Counted from the first letter of the stretch, positions 9,277 to 19,873 are shown. The stretch is 64,000 nucleotides of DNA from Pseudomonadales bacterium (GCA_028281885.1 JANQJA010000011.1:193200-257199); one strand, 5' to 3'. The notes: generated by a model from the sequence alone, not told the origin. Translations and numbers: made by a program.

Positions 9277-10113
9277 ATGTTCGACAACAAACCATTACTG
9301 ATTACGCTGGTCGGCGTCGGTATTCTGCTGTTTGTCGTAATCTTTTTCATGCTGGGGGACGGTGAGGAGTCGGCCCCGCCGGTGGTGACGGAAACAGTTG
9401 CCGTGCCACCGCCCGCGCCGGAGCCAGAGCCCCTGCCAGAGCCCGAGCCGGAACCTGAACCCGAGCCCGAACCTGCGCCGTTGCCGTTGCCGGAACCCGA
9501 ACCTGAACCGGCGTTTGTGCTGCCTCTGCTGGAGGACAGCGATCAGCTGGTGCGTGACGGTGTGGTCAGTCTCACCCGACATGAAGGTATCAACAGCTGG
9601 CTGGGTACCACGGACCTCATTCGCAAGCTGGTGGTCGTGGCAGACAATATTTCCAACGGCAGGATTCCGCGTCAGCCGCTCGCATTTCTAACGCCGGAGG
9701 ATCCGTTTACGGTACGCCAGCTGAGCGAGAATGAATTCATTGTCGATGAGTCCTCCTACCAGCGGTACAACCTTGCGACGGATATCTTTATTTCCATCGA
9801 TGGTCGGCGGGCGGCAGAATTTTATGGCCTGCTCCGGCCGTTGTTCCAGTCAGCCTATGAGGAGCTTGGCTACCCCGAAGGTCATATCGACGATGTGATT
9901 CTTCAGGCGATCGGGCGCCTGCTGGAAACGCCGGTACTGGAGGAATCGCCGCTGCTGATTCAGCCCGTGGTGATGTATGAGTATGCCGATCCGGCGCTTG
10001 AAAACCTGAGCGGCGCGCAGAAGCAACTGCTGCGGATGGGGCCGCGCAACGTGCGCGCCATCCAGAACAAGCTGCGAGAACTGGCGAGGGAGCTGCGCGC
10101 CGTCCTGAACTAG
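9277..10113 (+). CDS. DUF3014 domain membrane-anchored protein
   Basis: A 278-residue protein with one N-terminal membrane helix (about residues 7-26, LLITLVGVGILLFVVIFFML), then a Pro-Glu repeat linker (about residues 40-80, many PEPEP units) and a globular domain from about 85 to the end. The globular part fits DUF3014: it contains DSDQLVRDGVVSL, a QPLAFLTPEDPFTV stretch, and RMGPRNVRAIQNKLREL at the C-terminus. Topology suggests a periplasmic domain held to the inner membrane by a stiff, acidic linker that could cross part of the periplasm. Function is unknown. It is convergent with acnA, with only eight bases between their stops. Confidence 0.75.
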   Translation: MFDNKPLLITLVGVGILLFVVIFFMLGDGEESAPPVVTETVAVPPPAPEPEPLPEPEPEPEPEPEPAPLPLPEPEPEPAFVLPLLEDSDQLVRDGVVSLTRHEGINSWLGTTDLIRKLVVVADNISNGRIPRQPLAFLTPEDPFTVRQLSENEFIVDESSYQRYNLATDIFISIDGRRAAEFYGLLRPLFQSAYEELGYPEGHIDDVILQAIGRLLETPVLEESPLLIQPVVMYEYADPALENLSGAQKQLLRMGPRNVRAIQNKLRELARELRAVLN

Positions 10114-10121
10114 GTCGTCGA

Positions 10122-12815
10122 TCAGGCCACGAGTCTCCTCAGTACGAAATGGAGAATGCCGCCGTTCTCGTAATAGGCGAATTCATTTGGCGTATCAATA
10201 CGAATCCGCGCGTTGAATGTGAATGATTCGCCGCTTTCTCTGGTCACTGTCACATTCACCGTTTTCTGTTCTGCTTCGATTGCCGGAATCGTGTATCGCT
10301 CGGTGCCATCCAGTTGCAGTGAAGCGGCGTTGTCGGCGCCGGAATATTCGAGCGGAAGGATACCCATCCCCACCAGGTTGGAACGATGGATACGCTCATA
10401 ACTTTCGGCAATCACGGCTTTCACACCGAGCAACGCGGGTCCCTTGGCAGCCCAGTCGCGGGATGAACCGGTGCCATATTCCTTCCCCGCGAGAACGATC
10501 AGCGCCGTGCCGTCGGCTCGATATTGTTCCGCCGCATCGAAGATGCTGGTCTGGGTGTCTGAGGGAAAATGTTTCGTCCAGCTGCCTTCCGTGCCCGGCG
10601 CCAGCTCGTTCTTCAGGCGCACATTGGCGAAGGTGCCACGCATCATCACATCGTGGTTACCGCGCCGTGAACCGTAGGAATTGAAATCTTCGGGTGCGAT
10701 CTGGCGTTCCCGCAGGTACTTGCCGGCCGGGCTCTCGGTGGCGATGGCGCCTGCGGGTGAAATATGGTCCGTGGTGACGCTATCACTCACCTTCACCAGG
10801 CAGCGTGCATCGACGATGTCTCTGGCGCCCGGAATGTTCATGGTGATCCCGTCGAAAAAGGGCGGCCGCTGGACGTAAGTGGATACCGGCCAGTCAAAGC
10901 GCACATTTTTCGTGACAGGCAGATTGTTCCAGACCTCGTTGCCACTATAGACATCGGCATATTTTGATCTGAACATTTCGGCGTCGATCATGCTGATCTG
11001 TTCGGCCACTTCCGAGCTTTCTGGCCAGATGTCCTCCAGCGTGACTGGATTGCCTGCTGCGTCATGACCGATTGCATCCCGGTACAGATCGATTTTCATA
11101 TTGCCGGCAAGGGCATAGGCGACCACCAGGGGAGGTGAGGCAAGATAGTTGGCGCGAACGTCCTGGTGAATGCGTCCTTCAAAATTGCGATTGCCGGAAA
11201 GCACAGAAGTTGCCAGCAGGTTGCCCTGATGGATGGCGGCGCCGATCTCATTGGGCAGCGGCCCGGAGTTACCAATGCAGGTGGTGCAGCCATATCCCAC
11301 CACGTAGAATCCCAGCGCCTGTAAATCCTCCAGCAGTCCGGTCTTCTCCAGGTAATCGGTGACCACCTTTGAACCGGGGGCGAGAGATGTCTTCACCCAG
11401 GGTTTGGTAGCGAGGCCCTTCGCTCGCGCTTTTCGTGCCAGTAGTCCTGCTGCAACGAGGACCGCAGGATTCGATGTGTTGGTGCAACTCGTGATGGCCG
11501 CGATCACCACGGCACCATGTTCCAGGTCGAAGGTCTCGCCGTTATAGGTCACGCTGACGTTGCCCTGCGATTCAGTCCCGGTTGCATTGCTTTCGCCGGC
11601 CGGCACCAGCGCAAGCGCCTGAAATTCGTTCAGGGTTTGTTCAAAGCTGGATGCCGCGTCGGTCAGGGCGATCCGGTCCTGGGGGCGCCGCGGGCCGGCG
11701 ATAGAGGGCACGACCTGGCCAAGATCCAGATTCAGGGTCGATGAATAGTGCGCCTCGGGCGTCTCGTCGTCATGCCACATCTGCATGGACTTCATGTAGG
11801 TTTCGACCATCTCCAGCGTCTGCTCGTCCCGTCCCGTCAGACGCAGGTACCTGATGGTCTCTGCATCGATCGGGAAGATGCCGCAGGTGGCGCCGTATTC
11901 CGGTGCCATGTTGGCGATGGTGGCCCGGTCGGCCAGCGACAGGTGGCGAAGTCCGGGGCCGAAGAATTCGACAAACTTGCCGACGACGCCATGGGCGCGC
12001 AGTTGTTCGGTCACGGTGAGCACCAGGTCGGTGGCAGTTGCACCCTCTGCCAGCTTGCCTTCCAGTCGAAAACCCACGACCTGCGGTATCAGCATGGTAA
12101 TAGGCTGGCCCAGCATGGCGGCTTCTGCTTCGATGCCGCCGACACCCCAGCCCAGCACGCCCAGACCATTGATCATTGTGGTGTGGGAGTCGGTACCGAC
12201 CAGCGTGTCCGGGTAGGCGGTGGGCTCACCACCCCGTTCGCCGACGAAGATGCCGCGGGCAAGGTATTCAAGATTGACCTGGTGCACGATGCCGGTGCCG
12301 GGGGGCACCACCTTGAAATTCTCAAACGCTTCCTGTCCCCAGCGGAGGAAGGTATAGCGTTCAAGATTGCGTTCGATCTCGATGGCGGTGTTGTCATTCA
12401 GCGCACTGGCGTTGCCGAAGCGGTCCACCATCACCGAATGGTCGATCACCAGTTCAACGGGATTCAGTGGATTGATTTTTTTTGCGTCGCCGCCCAGCTC
12501 AAGCATGGCGTCGCGCATGGCGGCGAGATCGACGATGGCGGGCACGCCGGTAAAGTCCTGTAACAAGACCCTGGCCGGCACGAATGCAATTTCCTGGGAA
12601 GGTTCAGCCGCGGGGTCCCATCCTGCCAGCGCCTCAATGTCGTCGTCGGTGACAAACTCCTCATCACCATGCCTGAGCAGGTTTTCCAGCAGAATCTTGA
12701 GCGAGAAGGGCAGTCGGTCGATATCGAACTTATCCTCAAGCAGCGTGAACGGGAAGGTCTGGTACCTGTTGCTGCCGACGGTCAGGGCGCTGGCTTGACG
12801 ATATCGCGTGCTCAT
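10122..12815 (-). CDS. acnA: Aconitate hydratase A
   Basis: An 897-residue monomeric [4Fe-4S] aconitase interconverting citrate and isocitrate. The cluster cysteines are in [13 protein letters not shown] (about residue 440) and [12 protein letters not shown] (about 505). [18 protein letters not shown] near residue 210 and the C-terminal swivel motif [15 protein letters not shown] near 775 are family signatures. Length matches AcnA/IRP-type enzymes. It is divergent from fumC across 88 bases. A second aconitase, acnB, lies 47 kb away; in enterobacteria AcnA is the stress-resistant form and AcnB the main growth-phase enzyme. No prp genes for methylcitrate use are adjacent. Confidence 0.96.
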   Translation of the reverse strand: MSTRYRQASALTVGSNRYQTFPFTLLEDKFDIDRLPFSLKILLENLLRHGDEEFVTDDDIEALAGWDPAAEPSQEIAFVPARVLLQDFTGVPAIVDLAAMRDAMLELGGDAKKINPLNPVELVIDHSVMVDRFGNASALNDNTAIEIERNLERYTFLRWGQEAFENFKVVPPGTGIVHQVNLEYLARGIFVGERGGEPTAYPDTLVGTDSHTTMINGLGVLGWGVGGIEAEAAMLGQPITMLIPQVVGFRLEGKLAEGATATDLVLTVTEQLRAHGVVGKFVEFFGPGLRHLSLADRATIANMAPEYGATCGIFPIDAETIRYLRLTGRDEQTLEMVETYMKSMQMWHDDETPEAHYSSTLNLDLGQVVPSIAGPRRPQDRIALTDAASSFEQTLNEFQALALVPAGESNATGTESQGNVSVTYNGETFDLEHGAVVIAAITSCTNTSNPAVLVAAGLLARKARAKGLATKPWVKTSLAPGSKVVTDYLEKTGLLEDLQALGFYVVGYGCTTCIGNSGPLPNEIGAAIHQGNLLATSVLSGNRNFEGRIHQDVRANYLASPPLVVAYALAGNMKIDLYRDAIGHDAAGNPVTLEDIWPESSEVAEQISMIDAEMFRSKYADVYSGNEVWNNLPVTKNVRFDWPVSTYVQRPPFFDGITMNIPGARDIVDARCLVKVSDSVTTDHISPAGAIATESPAGKYLRERQIAPEDFNSYGSRRGNHDVMMRGTFANVRLKNELAPGTEGSWTKHFPSDTQTSIFDAAEQYRADGTALIVLAGKEYGTGSSRDWAAKGPALLGVKAVIAESYERIHRSNLVGMGILPLEYSGADNAASLQLDGTERYTIPAIEAEQKTVNVTVTRESGESFTFNARIRIDTPNEFAYYENGGILHFVLRRLVA

Positions 12816-12903
12816 CTGGTACTACCTACTTGTTGTTGCGAGAGTAAGAGACCAAGCTTACAAAACTGACTAACGGAACAAAACTGCAGCGAGGGACACG
12901 AGG

Positions 12904-14268
12904 ATGGCGAATCGTACTGAACGGGATAGCCTCGGCGAAGTCAGCGTGCCGGCATCGGCTTTGTACGGTGCACAAACACAGCGGGCAGTCGACAACTTCA
13001 CATTCTCGGCGCGGCGCATGCCGCCGCGATTCATTCAGGCGTTGGCAATGATCAAGGCCAGTGCCGCGGCAGCCAACCGCGAACTTGGCCTGCTTGAGCC
13101 CGACCTGGCTGATCAGGTTATCAGGCACGCAATGGACATTGCCTCAGGGAAGCACAGTGACCACTTTCCCGTTGAAGTGTTCCAGACCGGTTCCGGAACC
13201 AGTACCAACATGAATATGAACGAAGTGATTGCCCGATTGTGTGGCGATCCGGTTCATCCGAACGATCACGTCAATATGTCGCAGAGTTCCAACGATGTGA
13301 TTCCGTCGGCGATTCAGGTGAGTGTTTGTCTTGAACTCACGCGAGAATTGGAGCCGGCGCTGGCGGCATTGTGTGACTCGATTCGTGGTCGTGCTGATGA
13401 ACTCGACGACACGGTGAAGACGGGCCGTACACATCTGATGGATGCCATGCCGATTACCCTGGGCCAGGAGTTGCGCACCTGGGCCTATCAGGTCGATGAG
13501 GGATTGGCCCGCTGCAATGACCTTCGACCGCGACTGGCGGCGCTACCGTTGGGCGGCACTGCGGTGGGTACCGGCGTGAACTGTCCGCCGGGTTATCCGT
13601 CGATCGCGCTGCGGGAGCTGTCTGAAATGACAGGCGCGACGTTTACCGAGGCGGAGAGCCGGTTTACGCGCATGGCATCACAGGACGTGGCGCTCGAATG
13701 TTCGAGTGTGCTGAAAGGGATTGCGGTGTCGCTGATGAAGATCGCGAATGACCTGCGATGGATGTCATCCGGGCCGCTTGCTGGTCTTGCCGAAATAGAA
13801 CTCAAGGCGCTGCAACCGGGCTCCTCCATCATGCCGGGCAAGGTGAATCCGGTGATTCCGGAAGCGGTTGCCATGATCGGCGCCGAAGTCATCGGCAATG
13901 ATGCTGCCGTCACCATTGCGGCGCAGTCGGGCAACTTTCAGTTAAATGTCATGCTGCCGTTGGTGGCTGAAAAATTACTCGTGAGCACATCGTTGCTGGC
14001 CGGTGGTGCGAGGGCGCTGGCGGAAACGATTCAGAGTCTGCAGGTCAATGAGGAGAACCTGTCCCGTGTGCTCGGGCGTAATCCGATTCTCGTCACGGCA
14101 CTCAATCGGCGTATTGGCTATGAAGCGGCCGCTGCCATCGCCAAACGGGCCTATCGTGAAGGCCGGGATGTGATCGACGTGGCGGCGGAAGACACGGACA
14201 TTCCGCGCGATGAGCTGGAAGCGCTGCTGGACCCGATTGGTCTTGCCCATCCGGAACGCAACGATTGA
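12904..14268 (+). CDS. fumC: Fumarate hydratase, class II
   Basis: A 454-residue iron-independent fumarase of the fumarase/aspartase superfamily, converting fumarate to malate in the TCA cycle. The superfamily signature GSSIMPGKVNPV is at about residue 310, QSSNDVIPSA near 130, and the substrate-site TGRTHLMDAMP with the catalytic histidine region near 180. A GAGG ribosome binding site stands just before the ATG. FumC is oxygen-stable and in many bacteria is used under oxidative or iron stress, which fits its placement beside acnA, the stable aconitase. It is convergent with the HlyD gene, with a gap of two bases. Confidence 0.94.
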   Translation: MANRTERDSLGEVSVPASALYGAQTQRAVDNFTFSARRMPPRFIQALAMIKASAAAANRELGLLEPDLADQVIRHAMDIASGKHSDHFPVEVFQTGSGTSTNMNMNEVIARLCGDPVHPNDHVNMSQSSNDVIPSAIQVSVCLELTRELEPALAALCDSIRGRADELDDTVKTGRTHLMDAMPITLGQELRTWAYQVDEGLARCNDLRPRLAALPLGGTAVGTGVNCPPGYPSIALRELSEMTGATFTEAESRFTRMASQDVALECSSVLKGIAVSLMKIANDLRWMSSGPLAGLAEIELKALQPGSSIMPGKVNPVIPEAVAMIGAEVIGNDAAVTIAAQSGNFQLNVMLPLVAEKLLVSTSLLAGGARALAETIQSLQVNEENLSRVLGRNPILVTALNRRIGYEAAAAIAKRAYREGRDVIDVAAEDTDIPRDELEALLDPIGLAHPERND

Positions 14269-14270
14269 TC

Positions 14271-15590
14271 TCAGCGTTCGGTGAGGGCGCTCTCCTGGGC
14301 CCGGCGCAGCGGTTTCAGGATGTAATCCATTACGGTCTTCTGACCGGTCAGGATATCCACGGTGGCGATCATGCCGGGAATAATCGGCAGGGGGTTGTCG
14401 TCGCTGCCGAGGTGATTCTTTTCGGTGCGCACCTGGATCTTGAAGAAGTGATCGCCGCGTTCGTCGGTAATGCTGTCCGCGCTGATGAATTCGAGTACGG
14501 CTTCCAGCCCGCCGTAGATGGCGAAGTCATAAGCGGTTAACTTGACGGTCGCTGCCTGGCCGGGATGAATAAACGCGATGTCGGCGGGGCGAATGCGTGC
14601 TTCGATCAGCAGCGAGTCGTTGCTGGGAACAATTTCCACCAGATCCATGCCGGGCTGTATGACCGCGCCCTCGGTAGTGACCAGAATCTGCTGGATGGTG
14701 CCATCCACAGGTGAGCGCACTTCTGTTCTGCGGACACGGTCTTCCAGTGCGATGTTGGAGATGGTCAGTCGGGACAGCTGATTCTTGGACTCATTCAGTT
14801 CAGTCTGCGCTTCCCGCCGAAATTGCTGGCGGCGTTCGGCGATCTTTTCTTCTGCCTCGTTGATGGCGGCTACCGCTTTGGGAATCGCCAGTCGCACCAC
14901 TTCCAGTTCCCCCAGTGATTCGTTGACTGCGCCCTGGAGTCTCAGGAGTTCAACCCGCGATACGGCGCCGGTCTTTACCAGCGGTTCGGTGATGGTCAGT
15001 TCCTGCTGGGCAAGTTCCGCACTTCGCGACAGGCTTGATTCCTGGGCCTGGAGTTCCGCCAGTGTTTGCTGCTGTTGGGTCAGTTGTTGCGCGAGGATAT
15101 CGATCGCAGAGCGAAGTTCCTGCTGCCGGGCGTCGAACAACTGGCGTTCGTCCTGGGCGATATCAAGATGATCGGTGGGGAATGAATCCGGAATCGAGAA
15201 GGGCACACCCGCAATCTCAGCCTGGAGTCGGGCGATTCTGGCTTCAAGTGCCAACGCGCTCAGTCGACTCTCATTAAATGAAGAGGCGAAGCGGGTATCG
15301 TCCAGTCGCATCAGGGGTTCGTTGCGGGCAACCTGATCTCCTTCGGATACCAGTAGTTCTGCCAGGATGCCGCCTTCGAGGTTCTGTACCACCTGAAGCT
15401 GGGATGAGGGAATGACGCGGCCCTCGGCGTGAGCAACCTCGTCGATTTTGGCGAGATTCGCCCAGACCAGCGCCACCACCACAAAGGCGACCGTCATCCA
15501 GACAATGGCATGGAGTGAGACCGGCACCGTCTCGAGGGCAGCCGCCCGTGCATCGGGCATGAAGGCGATATCGTCCCGGCTCGAGGCCAT
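14271..15590 (-). CDS. HlyD-family type I secretion periplasmic adaptor
   Basis: A 439-residue membrane fusion protein. A single N-terminal membrane helix lies at about residues 28-48 (AIVWMTVAFVVVALVWANL), followed by a lipoyl-like half motif (EGRVIPSSQLQVVQNLEGGILAEL in two parts), a long coiled coil of about residues 130-270, the second lipoyl half (VRSPVDGTIQQIL) and a beta barrel. This is the HlyD/LapC layout that bridges an inner-membrane ABC exporter to a TolC-like pore. It overlaps the ABC transporter gene by one base (TGATG), so the two are coupled. No TolC homologue or substrate is in the window. Confidence 0.88.
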   Translation of the reverse strand: MASSRDDIAFMPDARAAALETVPVSLHAIVWMTVAFVVVALVWANLAKIDEVAHAEGRVIPSSQLQVVQNLEGGILAELLVSEGDQVARNEPLMRLDDTRFASSFNESRLSALALEARIARLQAEIAGVPFSIPDSFPTDHLDIAQDERQLFDARQQELRSAIDILAQQLTQQQQTLAELQAQESSLSRSAELAQQELTITEPLVKTGAVSRVELLRLQGAVNESLGELEVVRLAIPKAVAAINEAEEKIAERRQQFRREAQTELNESKNQLSRLTISNIALEDRVRRTEVRSPVDGTIQQILVTTEGAVIQPGMDLVEIVPSNDSLLIEARIRPADIAFIHPGQAATVKLTAYDFAIYGGLEAVLEFISADSITDERGDHFFKIQVRTEKNHLGSDDNPLPIIPGMIATVDILTGQKTVMDYILKPLRRAQESALTER

Positions 15591-17710
15591 CAGGCAGTTG
15601 CTCCCGATAATGCCTTGATGATGTCGTTGCGTGGACCATCCGCCACCACGGTTCCTTCGTTGATGACAATCAGTCGATCAACCAGCGGCAGCAGTGAGGC
15701 CTTGTGGGTGACCAGAATCAGCGTTCTGTTCTCCAGTATTTGCGCCAGTGCCTCCCGAAAATGGCTCTCGGCGGTGTTGTCCATAAAGTTGGTTGGTTCG
15801 TCCAGCAGGATCAAAGGTGCCGGCACCAGGAATGCCCGGGCAATTGTCACCGCCTGGCGCTGGCCGCCGGAAAGATTGCAGCCACGTTCACCCACCGGCA
15901 GGTCAAAGCCAAGCGGATGATGATTGATATAGTCCTTCAGACCGGCCAGTTCTGCTGCCTGAATGATCTGTTCGTCGGTCGCAAGTGGCGCACCGAGGGC
16001 GATGTTCTCCCGCAGTGTGCCGCTTAACAGCGTGATGTCCTGAGGCACGTAGCTAATGTTGCGACGGATATCGACGGGATCAAGCTGGTTAATGTCGGTA
16101 CCCGATAGTCGAAGACTGCCGGCTTCTGGTGTGTAAAAGCCCATCAGCAGTCTGCCCACCGTGCTCTTGCCAGAGCCCATGCGACCAATAATGCCAACTC
16201 GCTCGCCGGCGCGGATCTGGAACGACAGGCCGGCCAGTGCTTTTTCCTGTTGTTCGGGATATCTGAAATCCACCTGCTCGAAGGTAACATCACCATCCAG
16301 GTTGGGACGATGCACAAACTTCCGTCCGGCGGGGCGCTCAACGGGCAGCGACATCAACTGATTAATCGCCCGATAGGCGGATCGTGAGTGGTGTAGTCGC
16401 GTCAATATGCTGGCCACCTGTCCCATGGGCGCAACGCAGCGGCCCGCGAGAATCGTGCAGGCGATCAGGCCGCCGACGGTGAGTTCCGCCTTCATGATCA
16501 GATAGACGCCCGCGATCACCACACCGATGGTGGTCAGGTGCTGGATGACCTGCGCGAAATTAACGGTCCCCAACGATAGTGTTCTGGCGCGAAGACTGAG
16601 GCCGGCGAGGCGGGAATTGTGGGTTTCCCATCGTCGTTGTATCTCACCTTCGGCCCGCGCACTCTTCAGGCCCTCGATGCCGGTGAGTGATTCGATGAGG
16701 AGTGCGTGCTTGCGTGCCGATTCGGCAAAAGTCTGTTGCACGGTTTCCTGCAGTGGCGCCTGAACAACGAGGCTTGCGATCACGATGGCCGGGATGGCAA
16801 TGAGCGGTATGGCCGCGAGGCTGATGCCACCGATACCGAAGATCAGCAGGATAAACAGGATGACAAACGGCAGGTCGATCACCGTGATCAGTGTGGTCGA
16901 GGTGAAGAACTCCCTGAAGGTGTCGAATTCCTGCAGGTTGTTGGCAAACGAACCGACCCGGGCAGGTTTGGCCTGCATACGGATATCCATCACCCGGGCG
17001 AAGGTTGCCGAGGAAAGCAGAATGTCGGCCCGCTTGCCGGCAACGTCAATAAAATAACCCCGTAGCGATCGCACGACGAGATCGAAAGCGAACACGATAA
17101 AGACACCGCTCGCCAGTACCCAGAGCGTGTCCGTTGCATGGTTGGGAACGACCCGGTCGTACACGTTCATGATGAACAGCGGCGTCACCAGGGCAAACAG
17201 GTTGACCAGAAAGGAGGCAACCAGGACCTCAAGATAGATGCCGCGGGAGCGCCGAATCGTCGACCAGAACCAGTGTTCGGACGTTGTATCCTCAGCGGCA
17301 TCGTGATCGGCTCTGGCTTTAAAATAGAAACACTGCCCACTGTACTCGGCCGTGAGTTTATCGATCGGGCAAAGGGCTTCCCTGCTGACGTCGGCCGGGT
17401 CTGAAACACTTGCCAAATCATGGTCCACACGATGCAGGATGACTGTACTACCGTCATTGTTGATCAATGCGACCGGCAAAACCTCTGTTGGAATCTCCCC
17501 GATGGCGCGGTTGACTCGCCGGGCGGAGAAACCGGCGCGCTCTGCCGCGCGAATGAACAGCGCTGCCGTCAGCTTGCCGGATTCAAGCGGCAGTCCGGCG
17601 ATCAGGCTCTCGGCACTGAAAGGTCGGTGGTGCAGACGCGTGAGGGCGACCAGTGCATCAAGCAGAGGATCTTCCCGCGAGACTGTGACGCCAGGGTCGG
17701 GATTTGTCAT
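15590..17710 (-). CDS. Type I secretion system permease/ATPase (LapB/LssB-like ABC exporter)
   Basis: About 706 residues: an N-terminal C39-like peptidase domain (residues 15-120) that lacks the catalytic Cys, an ABC membrane domain with six helices (about 150-430), and a nucleotide-binding domain with Walker A GRMGSGKST (about 510), ABC signature NLSGGQRQA (about 615) and Walker B LILLDEPTN (about 635). The degenerate C39 domain points to RTX or giant-adhesin export rather than bacteriocin processing; the N-terminal pattern DPLLDALVALTRLHHRP resembles LapB. I use the ATG at 17710 because the upstream extension to 17770 is non-homologous. A large RTX adhesin substrate would be expected elsewhere. 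Confidence 0.87.
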   Translation of the reverse strand: MTNPDPGVTVSREDPLLDALVALTRLHHRPFSAESLIAGLPLESGKLTAALFIRAAERAGFSARRVNRAIGEIPTEVLPVALINNDGSTVILHRVDHDLASVSDPADVSREALCPIDKLTAEYSGQCFYFKARADHDAAEDTTSEHWFWSTIRRSRGIYLEVLVASFLVNLFALVTPLFIMNVYDRVVPNHATDTLWVLASGVFIVFAFDLVVRSLRGYFIDVAGKRADILLSSATFARVMDIRMQAKPARVGSFANNLQEFDTFREFFTSTTLITVIDLPFVILFILLIFGIGGISLAAIPLIAIPAIVIASLVVQAPLQETVQQTFAESARKHALLIESLTGIEGLKSARAEGEIQRRWETHNSRLAGLSLRARTLSLGTVNFAQVIQHLTTIGVVIAGVYLIMKAELTVGGLIACTILAGRCVAPMGQVASILTRLHHSRSAYRAINQLMSLPVERPAGRKFVHRPNLDGDVTFEQVDFRYPEQQEKALAGLSFQIRAGERVGIIGRMGSGKSTVGRLLMGFYTPEAGSLRLSGTDINQLDPVDIRRNISYVPQDITLLSGTLRENIALGAPLATDEQIIQAAELAGLKDYINHHPLGFDLPVGERGCNLSGGQRQAVTIARAFLVPAPLILLDEPTNFMDNTAESHFREALAQILENRTLILVTHKASLLPLVDRLIVINEGTVVADGPRNDIIKALSGATA

Positions 17711-17831
17711 GGCCGCAGTATAACAGTCGGTCTGACTGTCAGTGACGTCTGTCCAGTGCACTCTGTCCACACCGGGGAGTCGAATTTTGATATTTTGTCT
17801 GCCACATCTTAATGGTCATCAAATAACGACT

Positions 17832-18905
17832 GTGCTCACCCGCGTCCTGACCCTCATTGCCGTATTCCCGCTCGCCGTGATGGCTGAGCCGAGCGATTTT
17901 TCGGCCGCCCAGCAGGCCGCGCAGGAAGGCAGGTACGAGGATGTCATCACGATTCTGTCCCAGGCGCTGGAACAACAGGAACTTGATGAAGCGGATCAGG
18001 TGGTCGCGCTGTCAAACCGGGGGATTGCGCTGTCGTTGCTGGGTGCTCACGGACGTGCGCGGGTTGATCTGGAAGCAGCGGTGGCGCTGAATCCGGAACA
18101 TGAGCTGACATTGAACCAGCTGGGGCTGCTGACCGAACACGTAGATGAGAATCCCGCGGCTGCGGCCGAATGGTATCGTCAGGCAGCGAGATCCGGATTC
18201 GCGCCGGCGCAGGTTAACCTTGCTCGCCTGCTGGTGGATGGGGTTGGCGTGGAAAGGGACCGCGTTCGTGCGCGAGTCCTGCTGGAACAGGCCGCGGCGT
18301 CAGACTATATGCTGGCCTTTGTCCCGCTGGGCCGGCTTTACCTCTCGGCGGGTCAGAGCGATCGCGCAGTGTCCTTGTTTGAGGCAGCGGCCGCAGGCGG
18401 GATAGCCATTGCCCATTTTGAGCTGGCGGCCCTTCAGGAAGCAGGTCGTGGCATTGAGCGGGACTACGCCGCTGCCGCGCAACACTATCGTGAGGCTGCC
18501 ATGCAGGGGCATGCGGAATCCCAGAATCGACTGGGTTACCTGTATCGCCGAGGCCTGGGGGTTGAACGGGATTTGATGGAAGCAACCAAGTGGTACCAGC
18601 TGGCGTCGGATCAGGGGCATTGGCAGGCGACGAATCGCCTTGCCTGGCTACTGGCAGGATGTCCCCGGCCGGAGATCTGCAATGGTCCGCTGGCGGTTCG
18701 ACTGGCGAGGCAGGCGGCCCGGGTTGACAGAACGCCGTCGGTTCTCGATACGCTTGCGGCGGCGGAAGCGAGGGTCGGCAATTTTGATGAGGCGGCCAGC
18801 CTCCTTGACGAGGCGATCGCGCTTGCCGAAACGGACGGCGCGGACACCCGTGCATTCAGTCAGCGGCTCGGGTTGTATCGACAGGGCAAGCCCTTCAGTC
18901 TCTAG
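17832..18905 (+). CDS. Secreted Sel1/TPR-repeat protein
   Basis: About 357 residues. A signal peptide (LTRVLTLIAVFPLAVMA, cleavage before EPSD) directs it to the periplasm. The body holds a TPR-like start (QEGRYEDVITILSQALEQ) and then four or five Sel1-like repeats of the form A-x-x-WYRQAA-x-x-G-x-A-x-A-Q, for example near residues 110, 185, 220 and 255, with KWYQLASDQGHWQATNRL as a clear unit. The start is taken as GTG at 17832 because it yields a clean signal peptide; an upstream ATG at 17742 would add 30 unlikely residues. Such proteins act as protein-binding scaffolds. It is divergent from the secretion genes and shares the four-base CTAG with the stop of the next gene. Confidence 0.75.
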   Translation: MLTRVLTLIAVFPLAVMAEPSDFSAAQQAAQEGRYEDVITILSQALEQQELDEADQVVALSNRGIALSLLGAHGRARVDLEAAVALNPEHELTLNQLGLLTEHVDENPAAAAEWYRQAARSGFAPAQVNLARLLVDGVGVERDRVRARVLLEQAAASDYMLAFVPLGRLYLSAGQSDRAVSLFEAAAAGGIAIAHFELAALQEAGRGIERDYAAAAQHYREAAMQGHAESQNRLGYLYRRGLGVERDLMEATKWYQLASDQGHWQATNRLAWLLAGCPRPEICNGPLAVRLARQAARVDRTPSVLDTLAAAEARVGNFDEAASLLDEAIALAETDGADTRAFSQRLGLYRQGKPFSL

Positions 18906-19858
18906 CCGGGATTGACGATCCGCTGCGGAACGCCCTCCAAATATGCCGCGATATTCTCCCGGGTCTGTGAAATTAATCGTTGCCGGGATTCAATCGCGCC
19001 CCAGGCAGAGTGGGGAGTGATAATCAGGTTCGAACATCCTGAATTGATCAGAACATCATCATTGGGTGGGGGTTCGACTTTAACGACGTCAATGGCTGCA
19101 CCCGCGATCCTGTTGTCGTTTAGCGCCTCTACCAACGCCGTTTCATCGATCAGGCCACCCCTTGCCGTATTGATCAGAAAAGCGGACGGCTTCATCAGTC
19201 CGATTGTTCTCTGATTGATCAGGTGGGTTGTCGCTTCATTGAGCGGACAGTGCAGCGTGATGTAGTCCGCTTCCGTGAGCACGGTTTCAAACGGTGTTCG
19301 ACCAGGGCGAAGCCTAGCGTTGGGACGTTCGGCGATCAGTACTTCCATCCCAAGAGCGCGTGCGACTTCTGCCACGCCCCGGCCCAGTTCGCCGTAGCCA
19401 ATAATGCCAAGGCGTTTGCTGCTGACTTCAATGATCGGTTTATCCAGCAGCGCAAACACATCGCTCTGCTGCCAATGGCCCTGGTGGACCGCGGCAGTGT
19501 AGGACAGCAGGTTGTTCGACAGGGCAAGCATCAGGCTGATCGTGTGCTGGACGACAGATGGTGTGGCATAGCCGCGGGCGTTACATACCGTGACGTCATG
19601 CGTCCGCGCGGCGGCGAGGTCGATGTGATTGAAGCCGGTCGCCAGAATACTGACGAGTCTTAGTTGGTGCGCGGCTTCGAAATCACGTTGAGTCAGGGGG
19701 ACTTTGTTGGTCAGAACGACCTCGGCACCGGCAATACGCGAAACGATGTCTCTGGATTGCGTGGTGCCAAAGACCTGCCACTCATCCAGTAGCGAGGTGA
19801 CCGGGGCAAGATCAATATCCGGCCCCAGCGTGTCGGCGTCGAGAATGACGCCTTTCAT
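18902..19858 (-). CDS. D-2-hydroxyacid dehydrogenase (glycerate/hydroxypyruvate reductase-like)
   Basis: A 318-residue NAD(P)-dependent dehydrogenase. The nucleotide-binding loop is GIIGYGELGRGVAEVARALG near residue 150. The catalytic triad is visible as Arg in INTARGGLID (about 235), Glu in VVKVEPPPNDD (about 265) and His in TPHSAWG (about 285). The overall sequence is closest in feel to HprA, hydroxypyruvate reductase/glycerate dehydrogenase, but substrate choice in this family cannot be set from sequence alone. It reads toward the Sel1 gene and their stop codons interlock in CTAG. It may form a minus-strand run with ppi (15 bases upstream) and gltA. Confidence 0.8.
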   Translation of the reverse strand: MKGVILDADTLGPDIDLAPVTSLLDEWQVFGTTQSRDIVSRIAGAEVVLTNKVPLTQRDFEAAHQLRLVSILATGFNHIDLAAARTHDVTVCNARGYATPSVVQHTISLMLALSNNLLSYTAAVHQGHWQQSDVFALLDKPIIEVSSKRLGIIGYGELGRGVAEVARALGMEVLIAERPNARLRPGRTPFETVLTEADYITLHCPLNEATTHLINQRTIGLMKPSAFLINTARGGLIDETALVEALNDNRIAGAAIDVVKVEPPPNDDVLINSGCSNLIITPHSAWGAIESRQRLISQTRENIAAYLEGVPQRIVNPG

Positions 19859-19873
19859 ATGACCTCGGTGAAA

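Noticed and set aside
9400..9520. Simple-sequence DNA repeat
   Set aside because: It encodes the in-frame Pro-Glu linker of the DUF3014 protein, a common spacer in membrane-anchored proteins.
11748..12563. A 271-residue plus-strand open frame inside acnA
   Set aside because: Antisense shadow of a clear acnA; composition is unlike a real protein.
12816..12903. Promoters in the acnA-fumC gap
   Set aside because: No -35/-10 pair on either strand was convincing enough to list.
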